Part shown: positions 22,301 through 34,200 of the stretch, one piece after another
Layout: each line of letters starts with the position of its first letter
How positions within the stretch are numbered: the first letter of the stretch is position 1
Source of the DNA: Hymenolepis diminuta
Lineage: Eukaryota; Platyhelminthes; Cestoda; Cyclophyllidea; Hymenolepididae
Direction of reading: 5' to 3'
Length of the DNA stretch: 64,000 nt
Assembly: GCA_900708905.1 (NCBI GenBank)
Contig: CAADRB010000028.1
Coordinates: forward strand, 950,715-1,014,714
Notes under the pieces: generated by a model
Databases searched by the model: none
The model's input: only the letters and a program-made list of their open reading frames with translations
What the model was told of the DNA's origin: nothing
Program-made: the position numbers and the translations under genes

Positions 22301-25272
22301 ACACATAAAGTGTAGAAATCAAAAGGCCGACTTAAAAAATTGGCAATTTTTTCATCTCTATAAATCAGTATTCTAATGAAATGATAGTTGTGTTTTAAAT
22401 CTTTGAGCACGTTTATTTGTTAAATAACGGCCATCTCAGAAACTTAGGTTTCATATGATTGGTCGTTATGATTTCTACGTGCGCTTCGAAAACGGAGTCC
22501 AATTACCCTTCTCTTCAGACCATAGATATAAATGTTGTGCGGTAGATGCAAATGTCGATAAGAAGGTCAAATAGAAACTTGGCAGAATAAAACCGCAAAA
22601 CCTAGAGGCGTTAACTTAATTGATATGCACGCAGCGGCCCACTTAACAGGAGCCGCGTAAGCATCTTGGCACGGGTTTAATTAATAGTAGAGTGCAGAAG
22701 AAGACGATGTCATCAAGTTTATTATTTATAAAGCCGCTTTTCGTGATGTTCAGCACATCTAATGATAAAGTTACGAGTAGATATAGAGTCATTCGAAGGT
22801 GGTCGTAAAACAATTATAATCAGTCAAAAACAGTGATAAAAAGTACAATATAAGCTATTAAAGTACTATTAAAAGATGCAGGTTTTAATTAAATCTGAAT
22901 TATACATTAGCATTTACCTAAGCCCATTTAGGTAGGTGCTTTTCGACACTTATTCTAGCAGACGAGTTGCATCATTGACCATCTCTGATGTTAAACTCGA
23001 ATTCTGTCATTCTGTTCGCCAGCTGTGAACCGATTGGCACTGAAATCATAACTTCTAACTTTGCAGAATTATTCGTAAATTATTCTACCACCGGAGAATA
23101 ACCATTCGGAGCTCCATTTTGTTTTAAGTTGTCCAAAGCGGTCGTTTTTTTTATCTGAGCAAGTACTTCTACAATGATCGGTTGGCATTTTTGTATTCGA
23201 AAGACTGGTTTCAAAGTTTTCTGATAATCTAAAGTGTATATGATTGAAAACCTTTTAATGGAGGTCTTTTTAATCATTCTTTTTCATCCAGCTCTGATTG
23301 ACCGTTAGAATGCTCCCATCCCTGCACCTTCTTCTCCTGGAGCTCACTATTTATTCTCAAACAAATCAGGAAAACACTAACTCAAGATGCAATCCTTTTC
23401 ATACCATTACATGAAGCCCTTTCTTGAAGTGTGAAAGAACGGAATTTATTTTCATTTTGTAACTCATGTTGAAGGGAATACTTTCGATGCATTTTACCTT
23501 GTTCCGGTGATGTGGGTTGACTAACAAAAAACAAGAGAGACTGTTAATTTGTCACCAGCCCCAAGGAGAAAAATTTATGGCCAGATGTGGTTAACGATAC
23601 TCATAAGTGTCGGCCAATCCACCTACCGACCTTACACACTCGAATCGAATAGGATGATAAACACAGTTTTTTTCATCTTATGCGCAGGCTGAAAGGTAAA
23701 TGCAATATGTGGTAGATTGTATCCAGGAGGCACATTCGATTTATTATTCATCAGAAAACTGACCGTTAACCTTAATACGCTTTCAAAAAATAAGAAAATA
23801 CGAACAAATACATCCTTCTTAGCTTTCGCAAGTGCCTTTTTCACCTTTTTTGATTTAATACCATAAAGTTATCTGTCGGCGTTCAGCAATTTCACTCTAT
23901 TAAATATGCAGCTTCCTAGCTCATTTAAGAAAGTATTTTCTAATACTCATCTTGAAGAAAGGAATAGCATCATGGAGCCTTCCTAGTGAGGGACTCCGTC
24001 AGTTTAATTGGTGCAGATGAACATTCCGCTCACTGGATGTGTATCGGAGGACTTCGAACCCATGACCCTTTACTTCGCGGACTACCGCTCTAATTACGGC
24101 ATCACTTGCACACATATTAACTGTATTAAGAGACGATTTACCTTCACTTTATGGAAGATTAAGTTTTCTATATTTCATAAATCTGACAAACATGAAAAGA
24201 GAAACACATGGGAAGGATCTGACGCTTTGCAAACAGTTTTGAATTGAAAACTGTTAATAAATCGCTACCACTTAAATTTGGCCATACAATGCATTCATTT
24301 GCAATTTCGTTTAAAGAAAATTTGAGTTTATCTCATCAAATTAACTTATTTATTTGTTGGCCTTATTGACGCCATCGGGAGATACAGGTATAGAGGGGGA
24401 ATAGCAACAGACAGCTTAAATAAATTGCGTTCAACGACCATTTATAAAAATAATTTGATTGATGAAAAGGATAATGGAAAAACCCAGGCGGTTTCCAGCA
24501 TATTTAGAAGGCTAGCCGCCAGCATCAGTGATAGCAAAAGTTCTAGACTCCTTACTAAATTCATAGATGTGATAAGGAACACGAAATTGCAGTACTGTTA
24601 TTGAAGGTTCCTGGTAACGAAAAATCTGACCACCTAGTCCATATTTAAAACTACTATGGTAAATGAACTGGATAGTTGGGAGCAAGTGAACTAATCACCA
24701 CAGAGATTCCTTTATTCTGAGAGGTGATGAAAGCAAATCTAATTAAGGACTGACCTTGGTACTGCCTGCACTTGTTATGTACTCATCAAATTCAATGAGG
24801 CGGCTAAAGCTGAGAAAACTAGTGTACCCACAGATTAATTCTGATCTTTTTCTCAATTATTTTCAAACCATTATTTTAAACGCTAACTAATGTAAGTCAA
24901 CGAGGACGGACACTTTACACCATATTCCTCAAAACATTCTTATCGGATTGATGGTACGATTTCTTTCAAGCGATAGCCTTATTGAAAATTTACTTTTTTT
25001 GGCTATTAACAATCATTGAGGGGTGCATATCTGTGATATATATCATCATTTTACATTCCATTATTTTTTAGCGTGAATGCAAATCAGACGAGAGCTGTTT
25101 CATCGAAACACCAAGCACAGATGGTCTACTCTACGGAGGCAAAGTGATGTGCCACTGTCCAAAGAAGACATTCTGTCCTCTCTACTTTATTGGTAAAAAA
25201 CGTATTGCTTACACAGACAGTAGAAACAGGCTCACCCACTATGGCATCACTTGCAAAAAGCGGCACTATTAG
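13325..25272 (+). CDS. Secreted Cys-rich protein with repeated modules, family unknown
   Basis: Exons 13325-13495, 14643-14826, 19620-19870 and 25072-25272. The borders are gtaag/AG and phases agree (0, 1, 0), giving 268 aa. I do not recognise the family. Residues about 25-45 are a hydrophobic stretch ending SSCVNA, typical of a signal peptide with cleavage near residue 45. The mature part has 14 cysteines (63, 91, 97, 130, 141, 166, 168, 199, 205, 211, 229, 231, 237, 263). Two modules match: CRCP at 166-169 with a Cys 31 residues after its second Cys, and CHCP at 229-232 with a Cys 32 residues after. Both carry a YT pair (179-180, 249-250) and an aromatic just before the last Cys. Residues 91-141 look like a weaker third module. 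No transmembrane segment follows the signal. The ATG at 13325 was chosen because nearer upstream ATGs are out of frame. An AATAAA lies 30 bases after the stop. Introns are 1.1, 4.8 and 5.2 kb. An alternative donor at 25193 cannot be excluded. Confidence 0.72.
13496..14642 (+). other. Intron 1 of the Cys-rich gene
   Basis: Donor gtaagt, acceptor tatccttag. It holds a short GA repeat at about 14030-14046 and AT-rich sequence. No coding or RNA feature is seen. Confidence 0.65.
16270..16314. repeat. AAT then TA microsatellite
   Basis: A short run of aat units is followed by about 12 TA dinucleotides at 16291-16314, a simple sequence repeat within an intron. Confidence 0.95.
17761..17801. repeat. 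AT-rich inverted repeat
   Basis: Arms agtattatact (17761-17771) and agtataatact (17791-17801) are perfect 11-bp reverse complements. The 19-bp spacer repeats the motif attatactgta. It may be a short MITE remnant or a cruciform-prone AT repeat. No target-site duplication was identified. Confidence 0.75.
19990..20150 (+). repeat. tRNA-derived SINE-like copy 2 (degenerate)
   Basis: The head reads gctggtggtgctatggtcaa, then cgtgcatacttatcaaatca, then gggatctcgg. This is the order of A box, anticodon-arm remnant and B box seen in the better copies. The B box is poor and the body is diverged. Confidence 0.5.
21200..21305 (+). repeat. Diverged dispersed repeat B, copy 2
   Basis: Resembles 10988-11076 in several blocks (see that entry). 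It lies within a long intron. Extent and family are unknown. Confidence 0.5.
22615..22680. promoter_or_regulatory. Possible conserved non-coding element in intron 3
   Basis: A GC-richer island (gcacgcagcggcccac, then ggagccgcgtaagc) is flanked on both sides by TTAATT-type homeodomain-like sites inside an AT-rich intron. This is only compositional. No factor or conservation can be shown from one sequence. Confidence 0.2.
23960..24105 (-). repeat. tRNA-derived SINE-like copy 3
   Basis: On the minus strand the head reads tgatgccgtaattagagcgg (degenerate A box). It is followed by gggtcatgggttcgaagtcc, a good B box (GGTTCGAAGTC). The body then runs through ccagtgagcggaatg and the shared aaggctccatg end. 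The 79-codon frame over it is not a gene. Confidence 0.8.
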
Positions 25273-25301
25273 TCGGGATCCTTGGAAGAATTAATTATAG
25301 C

Positions 25302-25307
25302 AATAAA
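25302..25307 (+). terminator. Poly(A) signal of the Cys-rich gene
   Basis: AATAAA begins 30 bases after the TAG stop at 25270-25272, which supports 25072-25272 as the terminal coding exon. Confidence 0.6.
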
Positions 25308-26738
25308 CCGATTTTTCTCCCATTATGCCAACTCTCAGCCCCGATTTCCCCTCTCTTTTCCTTCTTTACTGTGTGTGCCACCTTCACCGTGTCATATTGG
25401 TTTTACTACTGCATTATCTACCGTGAACATTACTTGTGCTACTAAATCAATCTGTTCGTAATCCCCTCTCTACTTATACTTTTGCCAACATGTAAGGGAA
25501 GGGGAAACAGCATCTTTTTAAAGTCCACAATTTCCTCAAATGTGCAATACAGCAGTGTGCTGCCCAGATAGGTATTCATAAGATTAATTTTCTTAGAAAT
25601 TTTATGCCAGTTGCACGTAGGCAGTCCGCATTTGCTTGTTTCATCCATTGTTGCAAGTTCGAATCCCTTTGTCAGAAGTACTGGCAGGAATCGGGGAGTG
25701 ACAGTACAAGTAAATTAAATCATTTAGTTCATTACCTACCAAAACTGTTTATATTAAATGGTTTGAATAAGAAGTATTAAAATTTAGTATACCTTGAATC
25801 CAATTCTGACAAAAATAAATGGAAAATGCAGCCTTTAAACAAATCTTCCAACCAACTTTATCCCAATACTCTAGATGTTAGGATTAAAAATCGGTTCTAG
25901 AAGCATTTCGTTTTTTTAATAGTCCCATATCTTAAAAATACATGGCTATAAATCGATAAATAACCAGTTAAACAGAAGAAATAACATCAAATCCAGATCG
26001 CAATCAGTTTCTTTCCCGCCATTTAAGTGACAGGTATTATCAAATTAACGGCGACGACAACCGACTTAGTTTCTTTCATTGACGGATAATTTGAAAATTA
26101 AAAGAAAATGAGAAAATCGGAGTAAAGTGTAAAGATAGTCTCTAAATCTCCGTGATTTTCTCAGAGCAACCTAAATGTATTTCACTGACAAAAACATTAA
26201 ACTGGTCTTTTGATTAATGAATTCCACCTAAACCAAACCTTCCCTTACATCCTGATATCGGAGTATAAATACAAACGCTAGTAGAAAACTTTTCAATGCA
26301 TAAATAACACAATGAAATTATGTTTTCCAGCTTTATTAGATAGCTTATATTACTAATGATATTGTTGTTGATAGTAGAAAAGGTTCAGTTACGTATATGA
26401 CCAACCAGTTTTTCTCCTGCTTTCAATAACGGTTCGGAAGTTTTCCATTACTGACACTTGATTATTGAATTTTTAGTCTAGCTAAAATCATTTTCCTCCA
26501 AAAATTTTTTTCCTTTCCCAATTTCTCAGCGTCATTTTAGCCTTAAAATTAGGTTCTCTTTAAAATTGAAATTGTCCAATGCGATTATCTCGGTTAATCC
26601 CTAATATGCATAGAAACGTAATAATTCCCCACGCTTATCTTGAGCAGAGTAATTGCAGCATCATTGTGCCACCCTAGCGATTTTTGCCACTTTCTTTATT
26701 GTCTAGATTAAATTATTGCGATTGTCTATTTCACTCAC

Positions 26739-26820
26739 TAGGGGTGCGTCGATAGACATCGAACCCTTGTCCCATAACTTTCAGCCGCAAACGTTAACCA
26801 TTAAACCATAGGCGCATGCA
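26739..26820 (-). repeat. tRNA-derived SINE-like copy 4 (head only)
   Basis: The minus strand reads gcgcctatggtttaatggtt (A box TGGTTTAATGG), then a B box GGTTCGATGTC about 33 bases on. The two acceptor-stem halves do not pair well, so this is a tRNA-like SINE head rather than a functional tRNA. Confidence 0.7.
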
Positions 26821-28089
26821 TAAGGAGCATGTTTAATTGAATGTCTTAAGTGTCCTTATTTCGTATAGCTCATCAATTCTTATACTAGACCTTGTGGAAG
26901 AGGGTTAAGTCTTCCAATCGTGAGACCCGAGACGAGAAAGCTAGCACAAGTACCAATGAATACGACTTAATTCATCTAGAAATCCGGTAGGGAATTGTTA
27001 ATAAAAATATTAAGTCTATATTCAAAAGTTTATTCGTACAAATGTCAGTCATGTTAAATCATCGATGTCTTCCGTGAGAACTGGCTACTGGATGGATATA
27101 TTTGGGTAATTAATTTAACTGCATTTGAAGTATATCTAATAAACCAATCCTATTTATCATAAAACGGTCATTTCCAGAAACTACCCTTTAAAATATCTTT
27201 ATTCTAAAATTCCTTCTAATTCTCCCAAAACTAGACGCACCAATAAATACGTCAGTAACCAATGTAAATGTGAATTCTTCTTTGTTCTCGATTTCAATCT
27301 TCATTTACTTTCATCTAAACAAATAAATAAAGCTTCGGTCTGGAAGCTAACTAAATACGTACTCTGTCAATGTCACGTCCAACTTGTGCATTCATATTAT
27401 TCTAATAACCAATGTTTGATTAAATTAATGGTTTATCTGGTTGTTACCAGTGGCGTGCATGTGGATCACCATGATGACTCAGAGCCGTGTATCCTTAAAA
27501 TCTTACCAGCCAATCAGAATGGTCGTAGTATTGAACCATCCAATCATGTTTTAGTATTTTATGAGTACCTCCTCCCTGCGTTCGAGGTTCTGATTTTATT
27601 ATCGAGGATTTTAAATAAGCTACCAATGACACGCGAGATGTGTGCAATCTCTGGTAAACTCGATTCCCCTTACCTCTCTCTCTATTTACGTTTAGATACT
27701 TGTTTTACATTACATTGTGTACTTTTTCTTTAATGAACTCCTATTCTAATAGACTAATTACCTTTAAATCAATTTGACGTAATTAGAATCAATACAGTCC
27801 ATCTCTATATGTTAACTGTGCGTTTCTATTTTGCAACATGATATAGTCAAAATAATTAAAATAAAATCTTACGAGTTGCTTAAAGAACAGTGTGCTGAGC
27901 CCAGTTTCTAGGTTCGTCAAACATGAAATTAAAATATTGTCGATAAATAATTGCCATTCCCCTCATAACTTTTAGGTCATTTTCGAAAAGGGACAATACA
28001 GGTAGCGGCCATTTCTACATATTAAAATAGATCTGATAGGGTGTATCCGCAGGGAGCTTTCATTTGATAAATGGTAGGAGAGCTCTTAT

Positions 28090-28296
28090 CATGTCTCAAC
28101 GAATCAACAAGATACATGACTTGAGAATTGGGAAGGTATTCTGAAGTTACTCTTAAGAAGAATATTCAACCACTCCCTTGTCGACTAGGATTAACCAGGA
28201 TGTTTGGTCACCCACACCACTGGAAATGAAACGATGGATATTGATCTCGTGATCCTTGACTTGGCAGACGTGCTCGTTAACCATTGCGCCACTTTA
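28090..28296 (-). repeat. tRNA-derived SINE-like copy 5 (near full length)
   Basis: Minus strand: aaagtggcgcaatggttaac (A box). The B-box region gatcacgagatcaatatcc follows, then ccagtggtgtgggtgacc and a body with aattctcaagtcatg that parallels copies 1 and 8. It is one of the clearest members. Confidence 0.8.
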
Positions 28297-31200
28297 TAAA
28301 TTTTGGTCACCTATCCCCTAGTATAATCCTTATAGTCTTAATGCGTACATTTACAAATGAATAGCAAGATTCATTAGAATCTTTAGAGCTTTTGTTTAAA
28401 GGAGCACTAGTATATTAGAATGATTCACAAGAATTATAATTGGCGCCTACAATGTCAGGCGTTACAAGATCAATAATAATCGTGCACATCCTGCTGGTTA
28501 TAACATTTCAAAAGAGGGGTTTCAGAATGCGGATTTTTTACCAGAGAGACTGCAAGGACTCCCTGTACTGCCTTGAAAAAGATTTCTCCTTGGAGAATAG
28601 AAATCATTTTTGTTGAACTTAATTTTTCTAAAGGCAATTTTGTATCTCATCATCAATACCTCAAATTAAGGTATGACCAGGGTTAAATTCTAACTCAATT
28701 CATCAATAAAATACTATGTAGAAGTTCATATTTTACATTATTAATGCTTATTAAATTAGTCTAATCGGATGTTCCACATAATCCTTTATCGAGAAAATAA
28801 GTAAAAACACCCTGTTCATAATTGTGCTAATTCAAATATAAGGCGTTTGCGCCCTGAAGAGAAAAGCAAACAACTTTTCTGTCTGTGTTTAACGAGAGCC
28901 AATGAGCGCTGAAGAAAATGGTTGCAGCAGTTCGACGTCAATCAGGTTCACATGTGCTGTGCGCCAAAATCGTACCCTAATAATCTCCAAAATATTCGAC
29001 ACACGAGATGGCCAATCCAGTTCTTTGCAATTTGTTTTCCGTTGATTTCCCACCAGCTGATATTCTCAGTCTATGTGTAGCAGCGGTAGTCTGCATATCA
29101 AGTTAGCGTTGGATTATTAATACTGGCAGTTGTTTCTTATAAAGGAAGTATTCACATACACTTTTCCAACTTCACCTCTGGGTGGTTGGTTTAAAAGGGA
29201 TTCATTAAATAAAATTATTATGAATAAATCATTTGCTTAGTAGTTATTAACACACGTTTGGCAAATATAAGGTTTATTTTCGAGTAATCCTTTAGCTAGT
29301 AAACAAAGAGTTCAATCAAGCGATCGGTTAAAATGAGTCATCCATAAGAGAGAGTGCGAGAGAGAAATTTCGGTCAGTTGCTAGTTAAATATTACTAATT
29401 AAATCAAATAATTAACACAGATTAATTTGGTACGACTACCTTTCGATTTCTAATATCTATAAATCCATATCTGAAAAAAAAAACTTTAGGAGAATATTTG
29501 ACTATTTTCAAGTCCATTGAAGATATTCTCTTCTAACTATATTCCTCCACTAATAAAAACTTGCCCTCCGTTATCTCTGTTAATCGGCACGAACCGAGAG
29601 TGATTTTCCGTCATTGATTGGTCCGAAATCCATGACCTACAATCTGATATGCCACAGTATGATACATCATAATTCTGAGTAAATTCTTCACTTATTCGCC
29701 ATCTTACCGCTTCTACTATAAAGTTAAGCAATCGCTTATATAAGCCCTAATAACAGTTGCGATTAACTGAGGTTCAGTAACATTTGCAATGTCAGAGCTG
29801 AAGTTCTTTATCTTTAAAATAATTTTTTTATTGAGATTATTTATGGGGGTGTAAGTCCTTTTTTCCTAACTTAAATCTGAAGGTCAATCCACAACCGGGC
29901 CTATGAGGGTTTGACCAAAGTAATTATCAAGATGCCAAGAGTAACTTTTGTCTGCATATCGATAAGACCGACAAACGACTTGGAGAACAGCTGTGGAATG
30001 TAAATTACTCAATCTTGATTTTGCGGCATCCTATCAGATTCGGGTTTTCCATTTAACTCAACCTGCAGAGTCAATTTCTTTAACATGTGAATTCTGCAGT
30101 AGATTACTGCAAGAGCATTAATTTAAATACCAATTTAGTTGAAAATACTCTTCATCCTATCAAACTGATTTATTTCCTAAAATCGTTGATCACCTCAAAT
30201 TCTTTATTCCAATCAGCATTGAAAGATAAATTTTTCATTTTGTGATTCACCATGGCTTAAGTAGTTCGCTTGCGGAAAATAGATTCAATTTAAATGATCA
30301 ATCTAATTTTGTCATCTGTTTGGTAGGCGCCATAGCATGCATATAATCAGGAACTAATATTAGAAATGAATTAAGCTAACTTTCTTTAATATTATCCATG
30401 ATGAATTAAACAATTGTAACATTTTTAATTCTTGGAAAAAATCTAAATCGGAGAAATAGCGAATGATTCAATGAGAAATGAAGGAAGGGGAATTTGGATT
30501 GAAGTAGAGATTAAAGTCAGGATATCAACGGAATCTAACTTTCTTTTGAATTCTAGATCTATTCATTCAACTTCTACTTAATTAATATATTTCATTTCGT
30601 CATGTTCCACTTGTTCGAAGTTTTAATTTCAGAACTGTATCCTTGGTTTCCTCAGTGGTTTCACATCCATGATGTTCAAGTGATCAGGTGATTAAATTGA
30701 GTGCTTTGTTTCGTCAGCTCGATTCAAGGGCTACTGGCTGATACTAACCATGTTTCAAAGCATCTTAAATATAACTTCGATATGTCCTCTTTGGAAATTA
30801 ACGTTTTATGAAACATCACCGGAAAAAGGTAACGGTACTAAAACCACTATACTCAGGCTAATTTTAAAACCGATGAATAGTAATTTTATGATCTGTCATT
30901 GCGTCGTTATAAACATCCTTAATCTTAATGGGGTGGAGCATTATTTCTAACCTCTGCTAACATTGCAGGTGACCTCGAGTCAAAGTAACATGGGAATTCC
31001 TATCTTATGAACTTTTTTTGCATTCTTATTTCACTTTGTCTTGAAACCTGGTCGGTTGTAGAGATAAATTCTGACTAACTGCAACCTTGAAAAGCGTTGC
31101 TAACTGTCCTGAGTGAAAATTTACGGTTTCCAAGAGATTCAAAATCTTTCTCAATGTCACTGCTTATTAGAAAGAACTGAGTAGAACGGAAGAGATAAAT

Positions 31201-34200
31201 AAAATCGATCAAGCATTTGAATACCACTGATCGATTCAAGTTTTCAGACCTAAATCCATTGATGCAGTACTTCGGAAGTTAACATAAATAACTCCTTTAA
31301 ATGTTAATCATTTGGATTAGCCTATATGTCAACTTATGTGGGGAAATTAATATTATTCGGTTATTCATGATGATACTTGATGTTCATGATGTAATAAAAT
31401 GAGATCAGAAATATTGATCTTAAAATTTGAGTTTTTATGATTTTTTCAGAAAAACGACGTCTGTTTCTGTCTCATAATCTTTTGAGACCAATTGTAACAC
31501 TTACGGTTATTGATCTTAAGATGCTGTTTGAATTGTCAGATTCCTGAATTGGCCCTACATGGACTGGCAATGTGTTTCTCCAAACCTCTTTTCTTCTACG
31601 TAATAAGCGGATTGGATGAAGTTGAAACATAAAGAATAGGATTTACACTAATTGGTAATTCAGTCGTTGATGTGGTTAAAAATTAGTTCACATTTAGGTC
31701 AGTTAGTTTAGTTTCATTTGAATTAAAGTCAAAGAAGGAACCGAGGTACAGATTAATTCCCCCCCCCCTTTCAGTTCATTTCAAGGCGTCAACGGTTTTT
31801 AATGTATTGAAAAATTCCGCTTCCACTGTCAAACTTTTTATCTTAGCGTTGAGCTTGCAAATAGGGAGAACACATTTTTTGCATGAGAATAAAATTTGTG
31901 TAGATACTAAAGTGAGGAAAACTATGACCTAACTTAGAATTTAGTTTATGATGAATAATGGTTAGAAATTGTTTAAAAATTTGGCGTGTCAACATCTTAA
32001 TTTTATCAACTTATAAATTCACACTGAAAATTGTTCTGATATTGACTATTATCTGAATCTTTGAGTAAATACATGTCTTTCGGGTATCCATGGAGTCAGT
32101 GAGTGTGTTTAAAATATGAAATGTCAGGTCCTGTTATAGTTAACTCATTCTCTTAAGGAAAAGCTCACCAACCCGATGAAACTAAAACTTAAACGGCACC
32201 TTCGATTCTCTGATTCCCTGTTCCTTCTGCCCCCCACCTATCTCTCTCTCCCTTGTATTCCTAATTTGAATTGTCTCTCTTCCTAGTGTTTACATGCTTC
32301 CCACTGCCAAAAAATATTGAAAGACTTGTTTTATTAAGCATCAGTGGCATAATTAGCAAGCGAAGTTATATAAAATCACTTTTAAAATAACTTACCTATA
32401 AATTGTTAAAATTGATTAATTAGCCAAGTATTTAACTTAGGTAGCAGTATTGTCATCTTTTATTGCGGCCAAGCAGTTAGCTGATTGTATATAAATGCTC
32501 ATTAAATAATTTTTTCCCCTTTTAAACGAACGACTTGTTTCACTTTAATGCTAAGAGCCTATGTTGCTTAGACCCAATATAAGAAATGATTTGGAAACCG
32601 GCAGACGGGTACTACAATAATTGTGTGGAAAAGAGGATTCATGTGTAATCATGTCATTCTATTTTTTTATAATAAGATAAGATGAGGCAAATCTAATCAA
32701 ATTGTAAATTGGCCTGATGGTCCAGGAACCTAGATAAAGTGGGGTTTTATTGATTCCTTGACCCTCAATCCGACTTCTTTTTCTCCACTGAAACAGAACT
32801 GTCTTCCTTTCTACGTGTTTGGGTGTTCTCTCACGAGTAAAAGTTGTAAAACTTCCTTTGCTGTGCCACAAGAAATAAGTAAACAAATAAGAGAGAGGAA
32901 CAAAACAAATTCTAATCTAAAATGATTCAATAGTTGAGCAAAAACTCGCGATCACATAATTGGTTTACTGATTGACCATTAACGGTAACATATTAGCTGC
33001 ACTTTTATCAAAGCTACGACTTTAGTGCAGACGCAAGACGGAAAGCGGATAATCAATATGGCAAGATATTCAGAATATAAGCGTCTAGAAGCACCTTTCT
33101 AAACTGATATTTCTAGAGGTCCTGCAATTTTCGAAAATTCGCGGTTCATATGGACTTATCTTAATGAACTTATTATTAGAAGCATTAAAAATGCATGCAC
33201 TTTTCCAATCTAGTGATACAGTTAAGACAATTTACCAAAACATTAACAAATTCATCACCAAAAACGATTAAAATTTATTTAAAAAAACCATTTTATGCAG
33301 ATTTGATAGTGATAAATTCAGTAGTGATTGAATGGACGGCATGCAAAATAAATAAGTCTTCCATTGGTATTTTATAGACTGGGTTTGTGTAATTTATTGA
33401 ATACCCTGTCTTCGAGCATTATACGGCTTATTGAGTGATAAAAAATCAACACAAAACGGTACTTGTCAGCTTAGGATCTCTCTGAGAACATCGAAGATGA
33501 TATAAAAGATTTATCTGATTCTTGTGGATTTCTTTGTCTAAAAACAAAATATCAGTGTAATAATGAAGTTATGCTAACTTCGCAACAGCAAACGGAGCAC
33601 AGAGATGTTCAAAGAGTTCAAATTGAATATTACTGGTTGTTTAAATGTCTTAAAAGATAAGCGCAATTAATATTTCATAACAAAAAACTGAATTACTAAA
33701 TTTGATAAAATGATAAAATCCATACTTCGATTGACCTAGCCTGAACCACGAGTGAAAAACTGGGGTGAGATTTGTTAGCTGATGATATATCTTTATTCAC
33801 TATGAACAGCGTTTCTAAAATGAGATGATGACTGGAACCACAAGGCTGATCCGATTGTTTACGAGAGCCAGATCGGTCTCTATCCCCATCAGCCATAGTT
33901 CAAATTATGTAGATAAGTTAACTGCAGATAAAATTTTGATCTGAGCTTTACTAAGTGATATAATTTAGTACACAATCAATATGTGACCTCCTGAAGTGAA
34001 ATCCCAATGCATTAGCTTAGTAGAACATAGGCGCTGATCTTAACACAACTCTACAACGGTTCGAATTGATTAACAATTTGGATTTGTTAACAACCACAAT
34101 TCTATCCTTATAAATAAAAGAATGCTCTTTTACTTTCACTGATTTCTCTTTACAAACTCCGAAACCTGTTTTCCCTGTTGATATTTTATGATGATTTGAC

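Larger units (their letters stand above)
19871..25071 (+). other. Intron 3 of the Cys-rich gene
   Basis: 5.2 kb, donor gtaagc, acceptor attttttag. It contains SINE-like copies at about 19990 (+) and 23960 (-), and repeat B copy 2 at about 21200-21305. A locally GC-richer block at about 22615-22680 is described separately. No additional exon is supported. Confidence 0.6.

Noticed and set aside
25235..25260. Similarity of the terminal Cys-rich exon (ggcatcacttgca) to the SINE-like copy end at about 24097, suggesting an exonised repeat.
   Set aside because: Only 13 bases match, no B box follows, and the encoded HYGITC fits the internal module pattern (compare FYEMTC), so it is better read as genuine coding sequence.
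26739..26820. Possible functional tRNA gene on the minus strand.
   Set aside because: A and B boxes are present but acceptor-stem halves do not pair and the same head recurs as a SINE-like repeat.
27386..27733. 115-codon open frame on the plus strand.
   Set aside because: No domain, no splice partners, composition like the surrounding intergenic DNA.
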